Assembly (NCBI GenBank): GCA_022592445.1
Contig: JABYQR010000396.1
Span: 1 to 39,753, forward strand
DNA length: 39,753 nucleotides
From: Cytidiella melzeri
Lineage: Eukaryota; Basidiomycota; Agaricomycetes; Polyporales; Irpicaceae
Reading direction: 5' to 3'
Made by a program: the position numbers and the translations under genes. Position 1 is the first letter of the stretch; every line of letters starts with the position of its first letter. Shown here one piece after another: positions 21,554 through 32,673 of this stretch. The notes under the pieces are model-generated. The model was not told the DNA's origin. It worked only from the letters and a program-made list of their open reading frames with translations, and ran no database searches.

Positions 21554-23695
21554 TTACAACATGGGTACACCGATTCCCCGTCCAGCAGGTACACCGTCAA
21601 TGGCATTAGCTCCCGCGAGCGGAGAAGTCCTCCAGTTGTAGATGTAAAAATTGAGCATACCGTTTCCGGCGCCGAACTGCGTTCGCACACAAGAAGAAGA
21701 AAAAAGGAAATCAGCTATCGGCGACGAGTGGTGAAAACGACGATTGAAGGAGATGTGGCGTACCCTGAGATCGCTGAGGAACTCGACGTTGTCCATCAAT
21801 GTGAGAGCGTTGAAGACGTCGAACTTGAATTGGTCTGCGACTATGAGCGCGTCGGCGATCAGCTCGTCTAGGCGTTTTTTCAGAGAGCCGTCCTTGTCTG
21901 CGTGGGGTTGGAACGCGACGTCCGTGGCGTAGTAGTAGAGGTACGCGGCGTTGAGGACGTTGTGCGTGGGGGAGTTCATGATCGTCGATGGTAGAGAGTA
22001 GAAGGACCAGAAGTCTGTGATCTTGTGTGAGACGGGGTCCTAAATGTGAGTAGACAGAGTTGTGAGAGTTGACGGTGCGAGCTGTGCGCAGCAACGATGC
22101 CAGCTTACTTCGACGACATATGTCCAAACAACTTGACCATCTCGAGGGTGCTTCCAACTCTCTTTACCCCCAGCCCCTTCGCCTCTCCCGCTCAGGAAAT
22201 AATGCCTCGTCTCTTCCTCAGTGAACTCGACCGCCATCCCGAAGCGCTTCATGTACTTTCCATACAGTCTCGCCACTTGAGAGACATCCTTATCCTCCAT
22301 CTCGCGTAACCCATGAGCTGTAAGCTTCGGCCGCTCAGCCACCTTGTTGAGCCGGATCATACGCGCCAAGGTCATGTTCTGAGGTACATGGGTAAATTGG
22401 ACGTTGACCAGCTTAGGAATGTTGAGACAGCGATGGTAATATCTGAGCGGGATGTTATATTGCAGAAGCCTTGTGGTAGTGGCTGCATAACTAGACCTAC
22501 CTGCAAGTCGAGACAGGAGTTGGCAAGACCAGGCCGGCAGTATACAGAGCCTGGAAGATCCCTTTCACGTTGCATCGTCGTGTAATTTCTTTGATTAGCA
22601 CAGGTGTCAGGCGTTTGGACCGCAGCTTCTTGTGAACACACAGGAAATTGACTTCGCTCGCTTTCAAAGTGCTTCAAAGGCCGCTTAGCAAGAAAGTTCA
22701 ACTGGTCGTGAAACTTGAACACGCACTTTTCGCGGACACGCAGTGTGATCGGGACGGCTGCGATGAAGGCAACCAACTTCTTGTTCGACGCCACGCGCAC
22801 GCCAGCGTGCCAGTCTTTGAAGTACCCAGGGGGTTTCAGCGCCCTAAAAGCCGCTTTAAGTGAGGTTGGCTCGAAGGAAAACAGAAGCACGTACCATCGC
22901 AGGAATTCAGCAGAGTACTGGAAGCGGAACTCGGCCTCGTCATCCTCTACGTAGTTTGCGGATAGCAGCTCGTATAACTCTCGTAGCTATTGGCGATACT
23001 GGTAAGGAGCCGCAGCGCGTCTCTCTGTGGTCGTAACGTACTTGCGCATCGTCCGAGACGTCAACATCACACCACTCAAATTGGCTCTGCAAAGCATACG
23101 GCTCTTGACGCACTTCCGATGCAGGTTTCGAGGGCTCAATGGGCCCATCGGTTTCCGGAGCTTCGTCGCCTGTGGGAATATGGAGTTCCCATCCACCACA
23201 AGAGCAACAGAATACTTACCCATCTGCGGCACAGGCTGAGTTCCCCAAAACTAACATGAGGTCAGCTACATGAAAAGGCGGAATTGCAGGCCCAAACGGA
23301 CAGCGTACTTTGTGACCACCCATATCCTTCTTGTTTATGCCCCCTATGCCAGATTTTCCCTCTATCACCTCTTTGATCTTCATCTGCTCGAGGGCTGCTC
23401 TCACAGTCTCCGCGTTCGCCTCAGGCACTTGCCCCGTCTCCTTCACCTTGTCCAAGACGGCATCAACCAGTTGTTGGGGAAGATGATCTTTGCCTCCTCC
23501 TCGTAAAGCATTAAGTGCCTTCAGAGCTTTGCTCCTCTTTTTCTTCTTCTTCTTGCTGGACGTGGACGGCGTGCTTGCCTCCGGAAGAGTGTGGTCGCCC
23601 AGGTTTTCGTCTCCAGAGCCCTCGGTCTCTTGTTCACTCTGCTCTGGCTCTTCAACGACTTCAACAGCTCTTGCCTTGCCTGACGAAGACGCCAT
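21554..23695 (-). CDS. NMT1: Glycylpeptide N-tetradecanoyltransferase (N-myristoyltransferase)
   Basis: NMT transfers myristate from myristoyl-CoA to the N-terminal glycine of proteins such as ARF GTPases and G-alpha subunits. The start at 23695 ([20 protein letters not shown]) gives the usual acidic N-terminus followed by a Lys run ([14 protein letters not shown]) that is linked to ribosome association in animal enzymes. The catalytic domain shows [93 protein letters not shown] and [17 protein letters not shown]. It ends GIGVPML at 21554; the extreme C-terminal leucine carboxylate is the catalytic base in this family. The splice between VPITLRVRE and SEVNFLCV (about 22650-22760) is not resolved: the one phase-compatible donor is unusual. 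All other joins are canonical. Confidence 0.93.
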
Positions 23696-23962
23696 TATTG
23701 TATATTGGTGGTTCAGCGACGGTGGACGGGTGGAGATGACCGTTACGAACAACCTTGTAATCAGTGTTCGGCGCTCAACATGCGTAGCTGTTGTCGCAAG
23801 TGTTATCGATCATGATCATGCTCTATCATGCAATTACGGGGCGTAAGAGTACTCCCAAAACTGCTCGTTCTGCCGACATTAACCACACAACCATCATGAA
23901 TTGCATAGTCAACAAGTAGGCTCGTGATACACTAGCAAGGCAACTCGAAGTACCAACCATCG

Positions 23963-25430
23963 TCAAATCCCAGTCGTTTTGCCTCTTCTCCGCCTCTTTA
24001 CGCGATCGGCCATAGAGAGCGAAGGTTCGTAGTCCGTGGCGACATTTTTTTGCTCCTCCACAATCAAGGATGTGGCAGTCTTTACGACATGCAGTTCGCT
24101 CTCAACTGTCTGCTTGAGCTTTCTTTTGCGGGGAGAAGGAGATGGAGAAGACACGAGCGTAAAGGTTTCGCTCATCGAGCCGGTCGATGCAGGTATGGCC
24201 GAAGACTCAGCGGAAGCAAGTCCATAAGATGAAAATGCCTTGAGGTCCGAGGTGAACAGAACCTGAATTTCCGTACAGTCAGCAACTCAACATATCGGTC
24301 CATGCAATTCCTTACAGAATGTGCCCAGCCAGCATACTCTCCCCAAACTCCGACAAGTTTTGAATTCACTTGCTCATACAAGGCGGGACTCATCGCTGTT
24401 TTTGTTTTCGATCCTGACAGACCGTAGTGCTTTATCGCTATTTGATGAACGTGGGTATCCACAGGTACTACCTCCGGCTAACTCACACCTCTATCAGCAG
24501 CTATCGATTGAGAGAATATGTGTTTGAACCCACCTTGTCCAGACTCATGAGTAGTATGCAATCCGCCACTTTCCGACCAACTCCCATGAGTTCCAAGAGT
24601 TCTGATCGCGCTGCGGCCGTATCCATGCTTCGCAAACTTCTAAGGAACTCTTCGGGTGGTTCGATGTTCGACCCTGCTGCAATTGTTGATCCGTGAGCAT
24701 CGACAAGCATTTTGGCGGTCTTTTGTATGAATTCTGCGCGGTATCCAAACCCTAAGGACCGGAGCTTTGCAGAGACTTCCGGGGGAGCCAATGTCGACGG
24801 AGAAGGGAAAGGGTGATAATCTTGCGGCTCGAGTTCGCTTTCCACAGACTCGATAGGTGGCTCAACGGACACTAAAGCAGGGGAAAATTCGGTACATAGT
24901 GCTCTGACCATTTTTGTTATTCGTGCAATGTTGTTATTCGACGAGCAAATGAACCTGCAACAAAAGAGTCTGACTCTGGTGTAAAGGCGACTACTGCTCA
25001 CTTACGACAAGAGACACTCAAATGGATCCTGACGAAGCATCCTGATACCACTGAATCTGTCTTTCAACTTGAGGAACACCGGATCCCGTTGGCTCCATTG
25101 CTCGTACAATTCAGCCAAATCCACGTTGAGCTGAAAGTAGTCATTTATCCATGCAAGAGTCTCCTCCTCCTTCGAGTCTTCTTGTGCTTGGTCTAACGTT
25201 CTGGATGCAAAAACAGACCGATAATGTAGCGCATCGTGTGTTTGGCGAAGACACACCACTCTGTCGCGCAGGCAAAGACGATATTCGTGAGTAGACGCCG
25301 CTTCTGACTTCAGAGGGAATGCCGACCAGCGAAACGACTGCCCACAGTTCAGCACCGCGTCAAGAGATAGTTGAGCTATTGGGAGAGGTAGGCAACGGAA
25401 GCCAAAGACAGCATTGGATACGGTGGCCAT
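23963..25430 (-). CDS. OGG1: 8-oxoguanine DNA glycosylase/AP lyase
   Basis: OGG1 excises 8-oxoguanine paired with cytosine and nicks the abasic site, starting base-excision repair in nucleus and mitochondria. From ATG 25430 the N-terminal domain reads LSLDAVLNCGQSFRWSAFPL. The glycosylase core follows with DPFECLLSFICSSNNNIARI, LRSLGFGYRAEFIQKTAKML and the helix-hairpin-helix GVGRKVADCILLMSLDK joined to PEVVPVDTHVHQIAIKHY. The Schiff-base lysine (GRKVAD) and the activating aspartate (PVDTH) are both present. After the conserved end of the domain (YAGWAHS|VLFTSDL) there is a tail of roughly 85 residues with basic clusters SPRKRKLK and DRVKRRRRGK, plausible nuclear localisation signals. It shares a short promoter with NPR2 and lies 267 bp downstream of the NMT1 start. 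Confidence 0.95.
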
Positions 25431-25655
25431 CGTGGTCGGTGAGCATTGAGCAGAGACCAGTTTGAGCCAATCATTCGATCAAAAGCTTAACGGTAAAAGC
25501 CGAATGGCGCATCAACACCTTATTTGTCTTTACGGCGGGATTACTGGTGTGAAGGATTCCAAGTTCATGTACGGTTAGTGCAGTGTCGCAAGCAGCGTTT
25601 GGTGAAATGGATGATGCTTATGTCGGCTTTTTACATATAGAAAACCGCGTTTGCG
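25431..25655. promoter_or_regulatory. Bidirectional OGG1/NPR2 promoter
   Basis: Only 225 bp separate the divergent start codons of OGG1 (minus) and NPR2 (plus), so core promoters and both 5' leaders must share this space. No TATA box is evident; CTTTACGGCGGGATTACTGG near 25532 is the most GC-rich patch. Coordinated expression is possible but not shown by sequence. Confidence 0.6.
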
Positions 25656-27815
25656 ATGGCAGACGGGGCATCCTTCCTGCCACGCATCGAATCTGTCTTC
25701 TACGCCGTCTTCGATGAGGACCTTGGCCCGAGAATTGTGCACCAGGTACCGGAGGGCCTCATATCCACCAATAGCCAGTCAATTGCGACTGCAAATCCTA
25801 CCGCCTCAAACAGCCTGTTCACAACATCTCCAACATCGCCCATCGCACTACGGCCTGACGATGAGCACATGATCCCTGTGTCTGTCTTGTCTCCTCCAGC
25901 ACTGTCACGCCCTCTCTTGTCACCGCCACAAAAACGCGGAGGGTCCTCTAATCGCTACCTGTTCAATTTTGAAGAAGTCGCAAAGTTTGTGATTCCGCGG
26001 GGTGCTCTGTACGGCCGTTTGGTCAAGTTCGCCACACGCAACCACAGGATCATCGGGTTTCCGGCTCAGCTGAAAGGCAACTACCCCCGGAATTACTTCC
26101 GATTCAATCTGTGCTTTGTGTTTGATAAGAACGCAGACTTGAGCTGCTACGAGCCCGTCGTGCGGAAAGTTAGCCGCGTTCTGACGTCGTGCGAGGTAAG
26201 TTACGCAACCCACTCCCTCTTGGTCCATTTGCTCACGAGAAGTAGGAAGAGTCGTCTTTCTTGTCGGCTCACCATAACTCCTGCACAATTCACGCGATAC
26301 TGGAACAGCTATACGAAGACCTGAACTCGTACTCCGAGACCTCAATTCAGATCGACGAATTCAACTCTATCGAACTGAAGATCTTTCCATTTTATCCGAA
26401 TCCACCACCAGTGAAAGACTGGCAAGTCCCATTGTCCCTCATTAACCTCACAAGACGGATAGAGCCAAACTGGGACCTGACTGTCGCCAAGGTTCGCTCG
26501 CTGCCTTGTGGACTTTGAGACCGAGTAGCTCATGCAAGTTGCGGTAGATATGCGGGTTCATTGATGGGACGAGTCATGTCGCACGCATAGCCCGACTGGC
26601 GGACTGTGACATTGGACTCACTCGACAGGCTATCGCTCATCTGCTGTAAGCTGTCACCAGTACGTCCAGAAGATAATGACTAAACTCCCCTGCAGCTATT
26701 ACCAGGTAATCATGATGATCGACATCTTCCAGTACTCCAACATGTATACGCTCCGCAAAAGCATATCGTGGCTCGCGGACGAACCGCACGTCCGAGAAGA
26801 ATGTGGGCCTTACGTGAGAAAACCAGGTAAGCCGTGCTATATGTGTTCGGTGCTCAGCACGGCTCTGATATCTCGCAGGCAAGGTGATACCAGATTGGCC
26901 AAATCTCCTCCATCTGTACTCTCGATTCAAGCCGGGAGTGACAATATTTCAATGGATGGAAGAGTGTGAAGTTCATGAAGTCGGCATTGACGTGAGGCGA
27001 TTCGCGAGCTTTGGCGTGGTGAAGGTAGGTTTCAAGTTATTTTCGCTATTCTCAAAGGTACTCATGAGTCATGACGCATACAGGGCTTTTTACGAAGAGT
27101 CCACCGCTGGCCTATCCTCATCGAAGATCCAAAAAACCTTCAAGAGCAGCAGGAGAAGCGGTTGTCAGTGGAAGCACACGGGAGACAGGAACACAACGTC
27201 GCATTCCGGGGACGAGTGCAAGATCCGCTTCCCACAATAACTTCCGTAGGTGCGGAAATCGTTCCGGTGAAGGCTGCGACCGTCAGCGGAATTCAAGCCC
27301 TTCGCAAGGCAAGCGCAGCGGAAAGCTCTCTGGAGCAGCTACGCACGCGAGGAGATTTCCAACGATACGGCGACATCGTGTCTCCAGTTCGCACACGAGG
27401 AAAACGCTCCGATAGCAGCGTGACGGTGATGACGGATTGCTTCCACCGTCAGGGGAGTACATCGCATCTGAATACACTACAAGCTACGCCTTCGCCTCCA
27501 AAAGCCATCCTTAACACGTCGCCTGACACGGTAAACACCGACTTGGGGGACAGCGAACACTCTAGTGGCGGCGCCCTTGGTATCCCCCGTACACGCCTCT
27601 CACGATCCCCATCCGCACCGGTTGCACCTATTCAGTTGCCTGGCCCTGCGTACCCTCCAGATCTACCTGCGTTGCTTGACGGAGAACATCACACGGACGA
27701 GTTGTGCACACGCTTCTCAGTAGGGTGGCCAGTGTTGGAGCAATGGTTGCGTTTCATAGGCGGCGGAAGCGAAGAGGTCAACGATTTTGGAAAGGTTTCC
27801 ATCATCTACAGATGA
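25656..27815 (+). CDS. NPR2: GATOR1/SEACIT subunit, nitrogen permease regulator 2
   Basis: Npr2 works with Npr3 and Iml1 as the GAP complex for Gtr1/Rag GTPases, switching off TORC1 at the vacuole during amino-acid or nitrogen shortage. The start MADGASFLPRIESVFYAVFD followed by EDLGPRIVHQVPEG is the family hallmark. Then come FNFEEVAKFVIPRGALYGRL, YPRNYFRFNLCFVFDKNAD, CTIHAILEQLYEDLNSYSET, CGFIDGTSHVARIARLADCD, IMMIDIFQYSNMYTLR, PGVTIFQWMEECEVHEVGID and GFLRRVHRWPILIEDP. A serine-rich linker (about 27240-27640), longer than in animals, precedes the C-terminal RFSVGWPVLEQWLRFIG segment. The first intron is 26196-26245 and the others are 50-70 nt. The stop (27813-27815) is 25 bp from that of convergent RCL1, so 3' UTRs almost certainly overlap. 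Confidence 0.93.
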
Positions 27816-27840
27816 CGCAGAATACACGCCAAAGTCCACG

Positions 27841-29252
27841 CTAGGCGAGTGACCTATTCGCATTCACGTAGCCTGTACCATAGCATGAGAAGAGAAGTTG
27901 TGGGGAGGCAGAACTCGATGGGTCGCTTGGCACAATCTTGAATGAGGTACCAAACGTCTGTTTGACATCACGCAAAAATTGTATCCTGTGCCACGCAATG
28001 AGTGGCATGGTCTAACCGCATGAAGTGATTGTGGACTTACGTCCGAGGAGTAGGCTCGCCCATTTGACAGCGCCCAACGTCTTCACTTCCAAGGACCATC
28101 ATCAGCAGAACCAGAACTTGGTGCTGACGGTCAACGCATCCGCCTCTTCGAATTTCTGACAGCAGGGCTCGTGACGCTTGTAGCGCAATGTCCTCCGGTG
28201 TAACGCCAGCCTGTGAGACGCTTTCCGCAGAGTGTATCGCCCCGGTTGTAGATTCCGCTAATAGGCTCAGCGCATATCCGGGTGACTTTCCGCTGTCTTC
28301 GCCTTTGTATACATCCGAGTAGAGGTAGATATCTGGTATGTAGCGATTGAGGATTGACCGAGCGGCTTCTATCATCCGGTTCGAGAACTGGGGGCTAACA
28401 CGGACTGCGTGACTGTAGGTGTGTAAGTACAAGAAGTTTCAATTCATCGAAACCCCGACGCACGCAATACCACGTATCCGCTTGATCCTCCCAGGTTCTA
28501 CGAAGTCTATTGGTTTGACCTGTTTGACTATAGGACACAAAAACTGGACTTCGCCACCTCCAAGGGGTGGGCTACCTCGTTTCTTGATCTAGAGTCAATT
28601 TTGTTGAGAAATTACTGTGAACTTGAGCAGCATGTGGGCATACACGTAATTCAAGCCCATCTGAGATCCCAAACAATTGAAGGTGAGGAAGTGTGACCGT
28701 ACGCATGAGGTCCGCCTGCGAGAAAGTCTGAGCGCTGCAGGTACAACCACGCGTAGAACACATACTGAGAGGTCGCGGTCATCTGAGGTGATTCCACGAA
28801 GGGTGATGCTGATAGGTTTCTTTGCGAAGGGGGCGAGCATTACGATAGGCTCGAGAAAATAGCCAATGGAACGCGATAGAGGACAATCATGAGTAACTGA
28901 GCCTCCGACTATAACCCCTGGCTTCAGCAGAATGGCGGTACCTGATCACGCAAGTTAATACGAGCTCATGGATACGTTAACATACGTACCAGTGACAGAA
29001 ATTTCAATCACAGTTCCGTTCGTGACTCTTTCCAGCAGTCGAAGTAGACTGACTTCATAGTCTGGGGTCACAGACCGGTTAGCTTTGGAGAACCAGAGAC
29101 ATCCTCGAGTTCGCACCTCTCAGACCAGGGTTCTTGTCGTCTGGTCTGATTTTGTCAATCTTCACGGGCTTTCCGCTTAAGATTGAAAGAACGAGTCTAT
29201 GCCGGAGGAACTGATGTCCATTGAAGCTGAGGACGGTCATAGGTTGAGCCAT
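27841..29252 (-). CDS. RCL1: RNA 3'-terminal phosphate cyclase-like protein (18S rRNA processing)
   Basis: Rcl1 has the RNA cyclase fold but no cyclase activity; with the GTPase Bms1 it acts in the nucleolar SSU processome for early 18S pre-rRNA cleavages. The start MAQPMTVLSFNGHQFLRHRL leads to VLSILSGKPVKIDKIRPDDK, NPGLRDYEVSLLRLLERVT, GVIVGGSVTHDCPLSRSIGY, KRGSPPLGGGEVQFLCP, GIAHAVRVSPQFSNRMIEAA, GEDSGKSPGYALSLLAESTT and SRALLSEIRRGGCVDRQHQ. The final intron is 28040-27986; the last exon reads IQFLRDVKQTFGTSFKIVP and ends YVNANRSLA at 27841. Length and motif order match yeast and human RCL1. An ATG three codons upstream (29261) is also possible. The gene forms the last host locus before the transposon block. 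Confidence 0.95.
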
Positions 29253-29882
29253 CTTGTGCACATCCAGTTGGATACGTTCCTAGAATTTAACAGCACGGGA
29301 ATCAATTATCTTGCGGTAGTTTTCCACGTTATGAACTCCGCTGAGTTATATACCGTTCATAACTGGGTCGATAACTGTCGGACTAGTTGATAGGCGCCGA
29401 TCAATTAGTACTATATAGCTCGCTCTTCTCTGAATGCTATTTACACACTTTTTGATCCCCATCTCTCTGTCTGATCACCACCCCAACCTAAGGCGCTGTG
29501 TTGTGCACAAGTGTCTCATACCGTTCTGTTATGAGCCCCAATTAAGCTCATTTCTACACTTTACTTTACTGCTGCACTAATCTTTACCAGTTCAGGTGAC
29601 GCAGAAACAAGGGTGTTGTAATTGCAGGGTTTTGATGCATGCACGGGAGGGAGGCTCAAGTCAGAGGAGCACAATGTTATTGAATAGCTACGGAAATACA
29701 CGGTGTGATATTATCTTAAGAACCCGCATAAGACAAAAAGAGAAATCTGAAACAAAAAGTCCATGCAGAATGACGAAAGGCAGGCAGCAGGAACAAACAG
29801 ATACAAACAAAATTGAAGTGGAAAACCTAAAATAACAACACTCCTCCTCAACAAGCAGAGCATGAGGACAAGCATGAGTTGC
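29253..29882. other. RCL1 promoter side and degraded spacer
   Basis: No gene is supported. The right part (about 29600-29880) is A-rich and flanks the Copia-type relic. A TAGTACTATATAGCTCGCTC element near 29407 looks TATA-like on the plus strand but has no obvious gene behind it. Confidence 0.4.
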
Positions 29883-30576
29883 CTAGAAGTTATACGCTGG
29901 CGCGTTGGTAATAGCATGCAAACCAGTTGTAGTAAGACAATCTGTAGCAACCATAGAATAAGCCACAGGCTCTGATGTTGCAACATTGGACTGAGCGGCA
30001 GGCTTATCCTGTTCCTCACATTCATGTGTGATGTGACCTTCCTTGCCACACTTGTGACAGTTGACTCCTGAGCAGAAACACCGTTTCTTTGGCATAAAAC
30101 AAGCAGCTGCAAAAGCCTGGGCACTGACACGTGACTTGAGCCGAGATTCCTCCTGCACAATACTGCCAATAAGACCGGCAGAGGTCAGATCACCATCAGC
30201 AGCAATGAATGTGTCCCAAGATTCTGGTAACACTGATAAGATGCACATTGCAAGAATGTTATTGCATAATGCGGTAGTGGTTCCCCATACCATATTATAT
30301 TCAATCTACAGACACTTGATGTCTCAAATCTTGACAGTGAGATCCTCTGTCTCGTTGATACAGGAACCAAATAGTTTGCATCGGATAACAACATGGGCAA
30401 CACTGCCCTGGGTGGCAGAAACATTAACCAAGGCATCAAATGCTTTCTTCAAAGTTTTAGCGGCCATCACATGCATTACCATATCAGTATTGATGCAAAG
30501 TTGGATTGTGGGAAGCACCTTCTAATTTTTGGCTTCCCATTCACTAGTGTCTATCGTGGATGGCCCGATTAGCCCT
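29883..30576 (-). pseudogene. Copia-type gag relic with zinc knuckle and nonsense codons
   Basis: In one minus-strand frame the region reads SEWEAKN, VLPTIQLCINTDMVMHVMAA, LVNVSATQGSVAHVVIRCKL, ALCNNILAMCILSVLPESWD and FIAADGDLTSAGLIGSIVQE, then a CCHC zinc knuckle CHKCGKEGHITHEC (C-x2-C-x4-H-x4-C). This is the layout of Ty1/Copia gag (UBN2 class). Three in-frame stops interrupt it: one before VLPTIQL and two between ETEDLTVKI and EYNMVWGTT. No integrase or reverse transcriptase follows, since the next 600 bp toward RCL1 are non-coding. It is therefore a dead fragment. A domesticated gag gene is unlikely given the stops. Confidence 0.7.
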
Positions 30577-30656
30577 TATTTTTTGCATTTTACCTCTTGT
30601 TTTTACCTTTGCAACCTGGTTGCAACCCTCTCTGCAAATATCTTGCACATCTATTA

Positions 30657-30817
30657 GGGCCTGATTGGCTGCACATTATGTATTTGCATTATGTAATAAT
30701 CCCCCGCCAAATAAAATAATCCAGCGCTTAATTTGACTTATTTCCACAGCGACTTATTTCCTTATTGGTGGGGGATTATTCATAAGTCGATTACATAATG
30801 CGGCACCAATCAGGCCC
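30657..30817. mobile_element. Harbinger-like MITE with TTA target duplication
   Basis: The termini GGGCCTGATTGG and CCAATCAGGCCC are perfect 12-bp inverted repeats. Pairing continues with mismatches to CATTATGT/ACATAATG and, further in, TAATAATCCCCCGCCAA against TTGGTGGGGGATTATT. TTA directly flanks both ends (30654-30656 and 30818-30820), the 3-bp duplication used by PIF/Harbinger transposases. At 161 bp it cannot encode protein and would depend on a transposase elsewhere. Confidence 0.85.
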
Positions 30818-30820
30818 TTA

Positions 30821-31429
30821 AGCACCCATATCATGTGGCTTAGATGCTCTACATGGTCACATTACTTGCTGCTACGTCACACTGGCATGTGCCTCAGCTT
30901 ATGTAAGACCACATGGCTACAGCCACATGGTTCAGCCCATAGCTAGGGTTTGATGTCATAGATACTGTTCACATGGACTTCTATTGTTCTGTTGCTATTG
31001 TTCTCTTTATGGTAGAGTGTTCTCATGGGTGTGGGAATTGATTGCAATAACTGGTCTCTTTTTAGATAGACTCTCTCATGGGTAGAGGTCTTGGCAGAGT
31101 CCAGACAATATCTATTGTTCTCCTTTAGGTAGTTCTTCTGCTCTTGCTTCCCACACAACTTCATGCCAAGCCTAGTCTGTGCACAGACTCTGAAGTTTAT
31201 ATAAGCAGCTGCATGTATGCTCCTAGCCCCCCATCTCAACCTCTTGGTCTTTACTGTGCTAGGTAAGCAACCCCCTCTTGTACCACATAGCGCATAGTAT
31301 CAATACTAACTTGTTCTTTACTGGGCTACCAACTTGAACAAAGTCTGATAGCTGGTGAAAGCATTGTGTTTCATGCCTGCCACCACCTCCTCATTGATTT
31401 CCACTTTGTGTCCCTGTTTGTCACATCAA
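30821..31429. other. LTR-like non-coding DNA with a promoter-like core
   Basis: No coding sequence. The plus strand has a TATA-like GTTTATATAAGCAGC near 31195 followed by pyrimidine-rich sequence, repeated ACATGG/CCATGT words, and three exact CTATTGTTC motifs. These resemble the LTR promoters further right, so this may be part of another LTR, but I found no second copy to define its ends. Confidence 0.4.
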
Positions 31430-31664
31430 TGTTAAGACCAACTATTGTCAAGGGACAAGTTGTCAAGTCAGAACCCCTTGGTGTAGCTACACACAAGGTT
31501 GAATGATGGTCTAGGCCGCGCAGTTGCTGTCAAGCACAGTGGCAGACAGATGATGGTTCAATAGAAGGAATATTGATACGAAGTGAATAGACTGGAGTTC
31601 CAGCCCCATGTCTAGCAGCTATTTATACATGTAGACCTAACTACTTATGGACCAGTCTGAATCA
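31430..31664 (+). mobile_element. Short left LTR copy of a non-coding LTR element
   Basis: It begins TGTTAAGACCAACTATTGTC and matches 34505-34740 closely over about 235 bp in direct orientation (shared TCTAGGCCGCGCAG, GGAATATTGATAC, CTAGCAGCTATTTATACATG). It then joins GTGGTAGCCAATCAATGG, which corresponds to the sequence after the long LTR copy (GTGGTAACCAAACAGAGG at 35481). It is thus an LTR missing about 740 bp of its 3' part, or a short LTR variant. Confidence 0.65.
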
Positions 31665-31743
31665 GTGGTAGCCAATCAATGGAATGAAAAGGAAGAACAA
31701 TAGACAATAGAGAGATGGAACATGAGGCAAAGAACAATAGAAG

Positions 31744-31880
31744 GGGTTGAACCCGAAACAGGGGATAGATGGGGGTTGAACCCAAAACAGGGGATAGAAG
31801 GCCTTGGACCTGAAACAGGGGATAGAAGGGCTTGGACCCAAAACAAGGGATAAACGGGGTTAGACCCGATAGAATGGTAA
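31744..31880. repeat. Tandem repeat, about 28-29 bp unit, 4-5 copies
   Basis: Degenerate units of the form GTTGAACCCGAAACAGGGGA followed by TAGAAGG-type spacers recur four times, with a fifth partial copy. Variants are TTGGACCTGAAACAGGGGAT and TTGGACCCAAAACAAGGGAT. It lies in the internal region of the non-coding LTR element; the second internal copy near 35630 holds only about two units. Confidence 0.75.
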
Positions 31881-32673
31881 TGGAGTTATGGAAGAGCTGA
31901 GGGTAAAACCAAAACAATGGTAACCAATAGGGGTTTAGGTCTGAAGTAATAAGAACAAAGTGAGGGGGTTAATGACATAATAGTCCGTGTTGTATGGGAA
32001 TGACAAGGGATTGGAACTAATGGGGAAAGGACGAGTTGGATTGTCAAGGTAAAGCAAAAAGAAATAGCTAGCTACTTGTTATGAGAAGAGAATGAAAATA
32101 GTAAAGTGTGAAGACCGTTCGTAACAATCGAGCCCTGTCTCTGTGTCAGTGTCTCCTTACCTGGGCTTCTCCACGAATCCTCTGATATGACCCCAGAGAT
32201 CCAATTTTGGAAGGATGTTGCTAAGCTGGATTCACCACGTGAGGTAATTATCTGGTCTGGCAAGAGGAGTTACCCTGATGTCGAGGTAGGGACAGGGGTG
32301 GCCACTTGTTCAGCCATAATGAATTGAATCTAAAAAATCATAAAATGGCCTCACAATGTAGTGCTGACATAATGTTGCCTGAATAAGAGATGATTTGACC
32401 TAAGAGCACAATGCCAAGCTAATGTTGCTGCAATGTCAAGATTAAAAACAGCATTTTTGCGATTGGACTTTGCTTGGCCCAAAAGTCAGAGTTAGTCTGA
32501 CTGATGCATAAGCTCAAAGACTAGAGGTGGATCAGAGTTGGACATAGCAAAGGGGAAATTGGAGCAAGCCATGGCTTCAACTAGGTAAATTGGGCCTCTC
32601 ATTATTCTCCGTGGCTCAGATTTGGGATGGGAATGTGAATGGGACTTTTGTGAGGACAAGATGAAGAATTGTA

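Noticed and set aside
31744..31880. CRISPR-like array
   Set aside because: Units are directly adjacent and degenerate with no unique spacers, in a eukaryotic retroelement; it is an ordinary tandem repeat.
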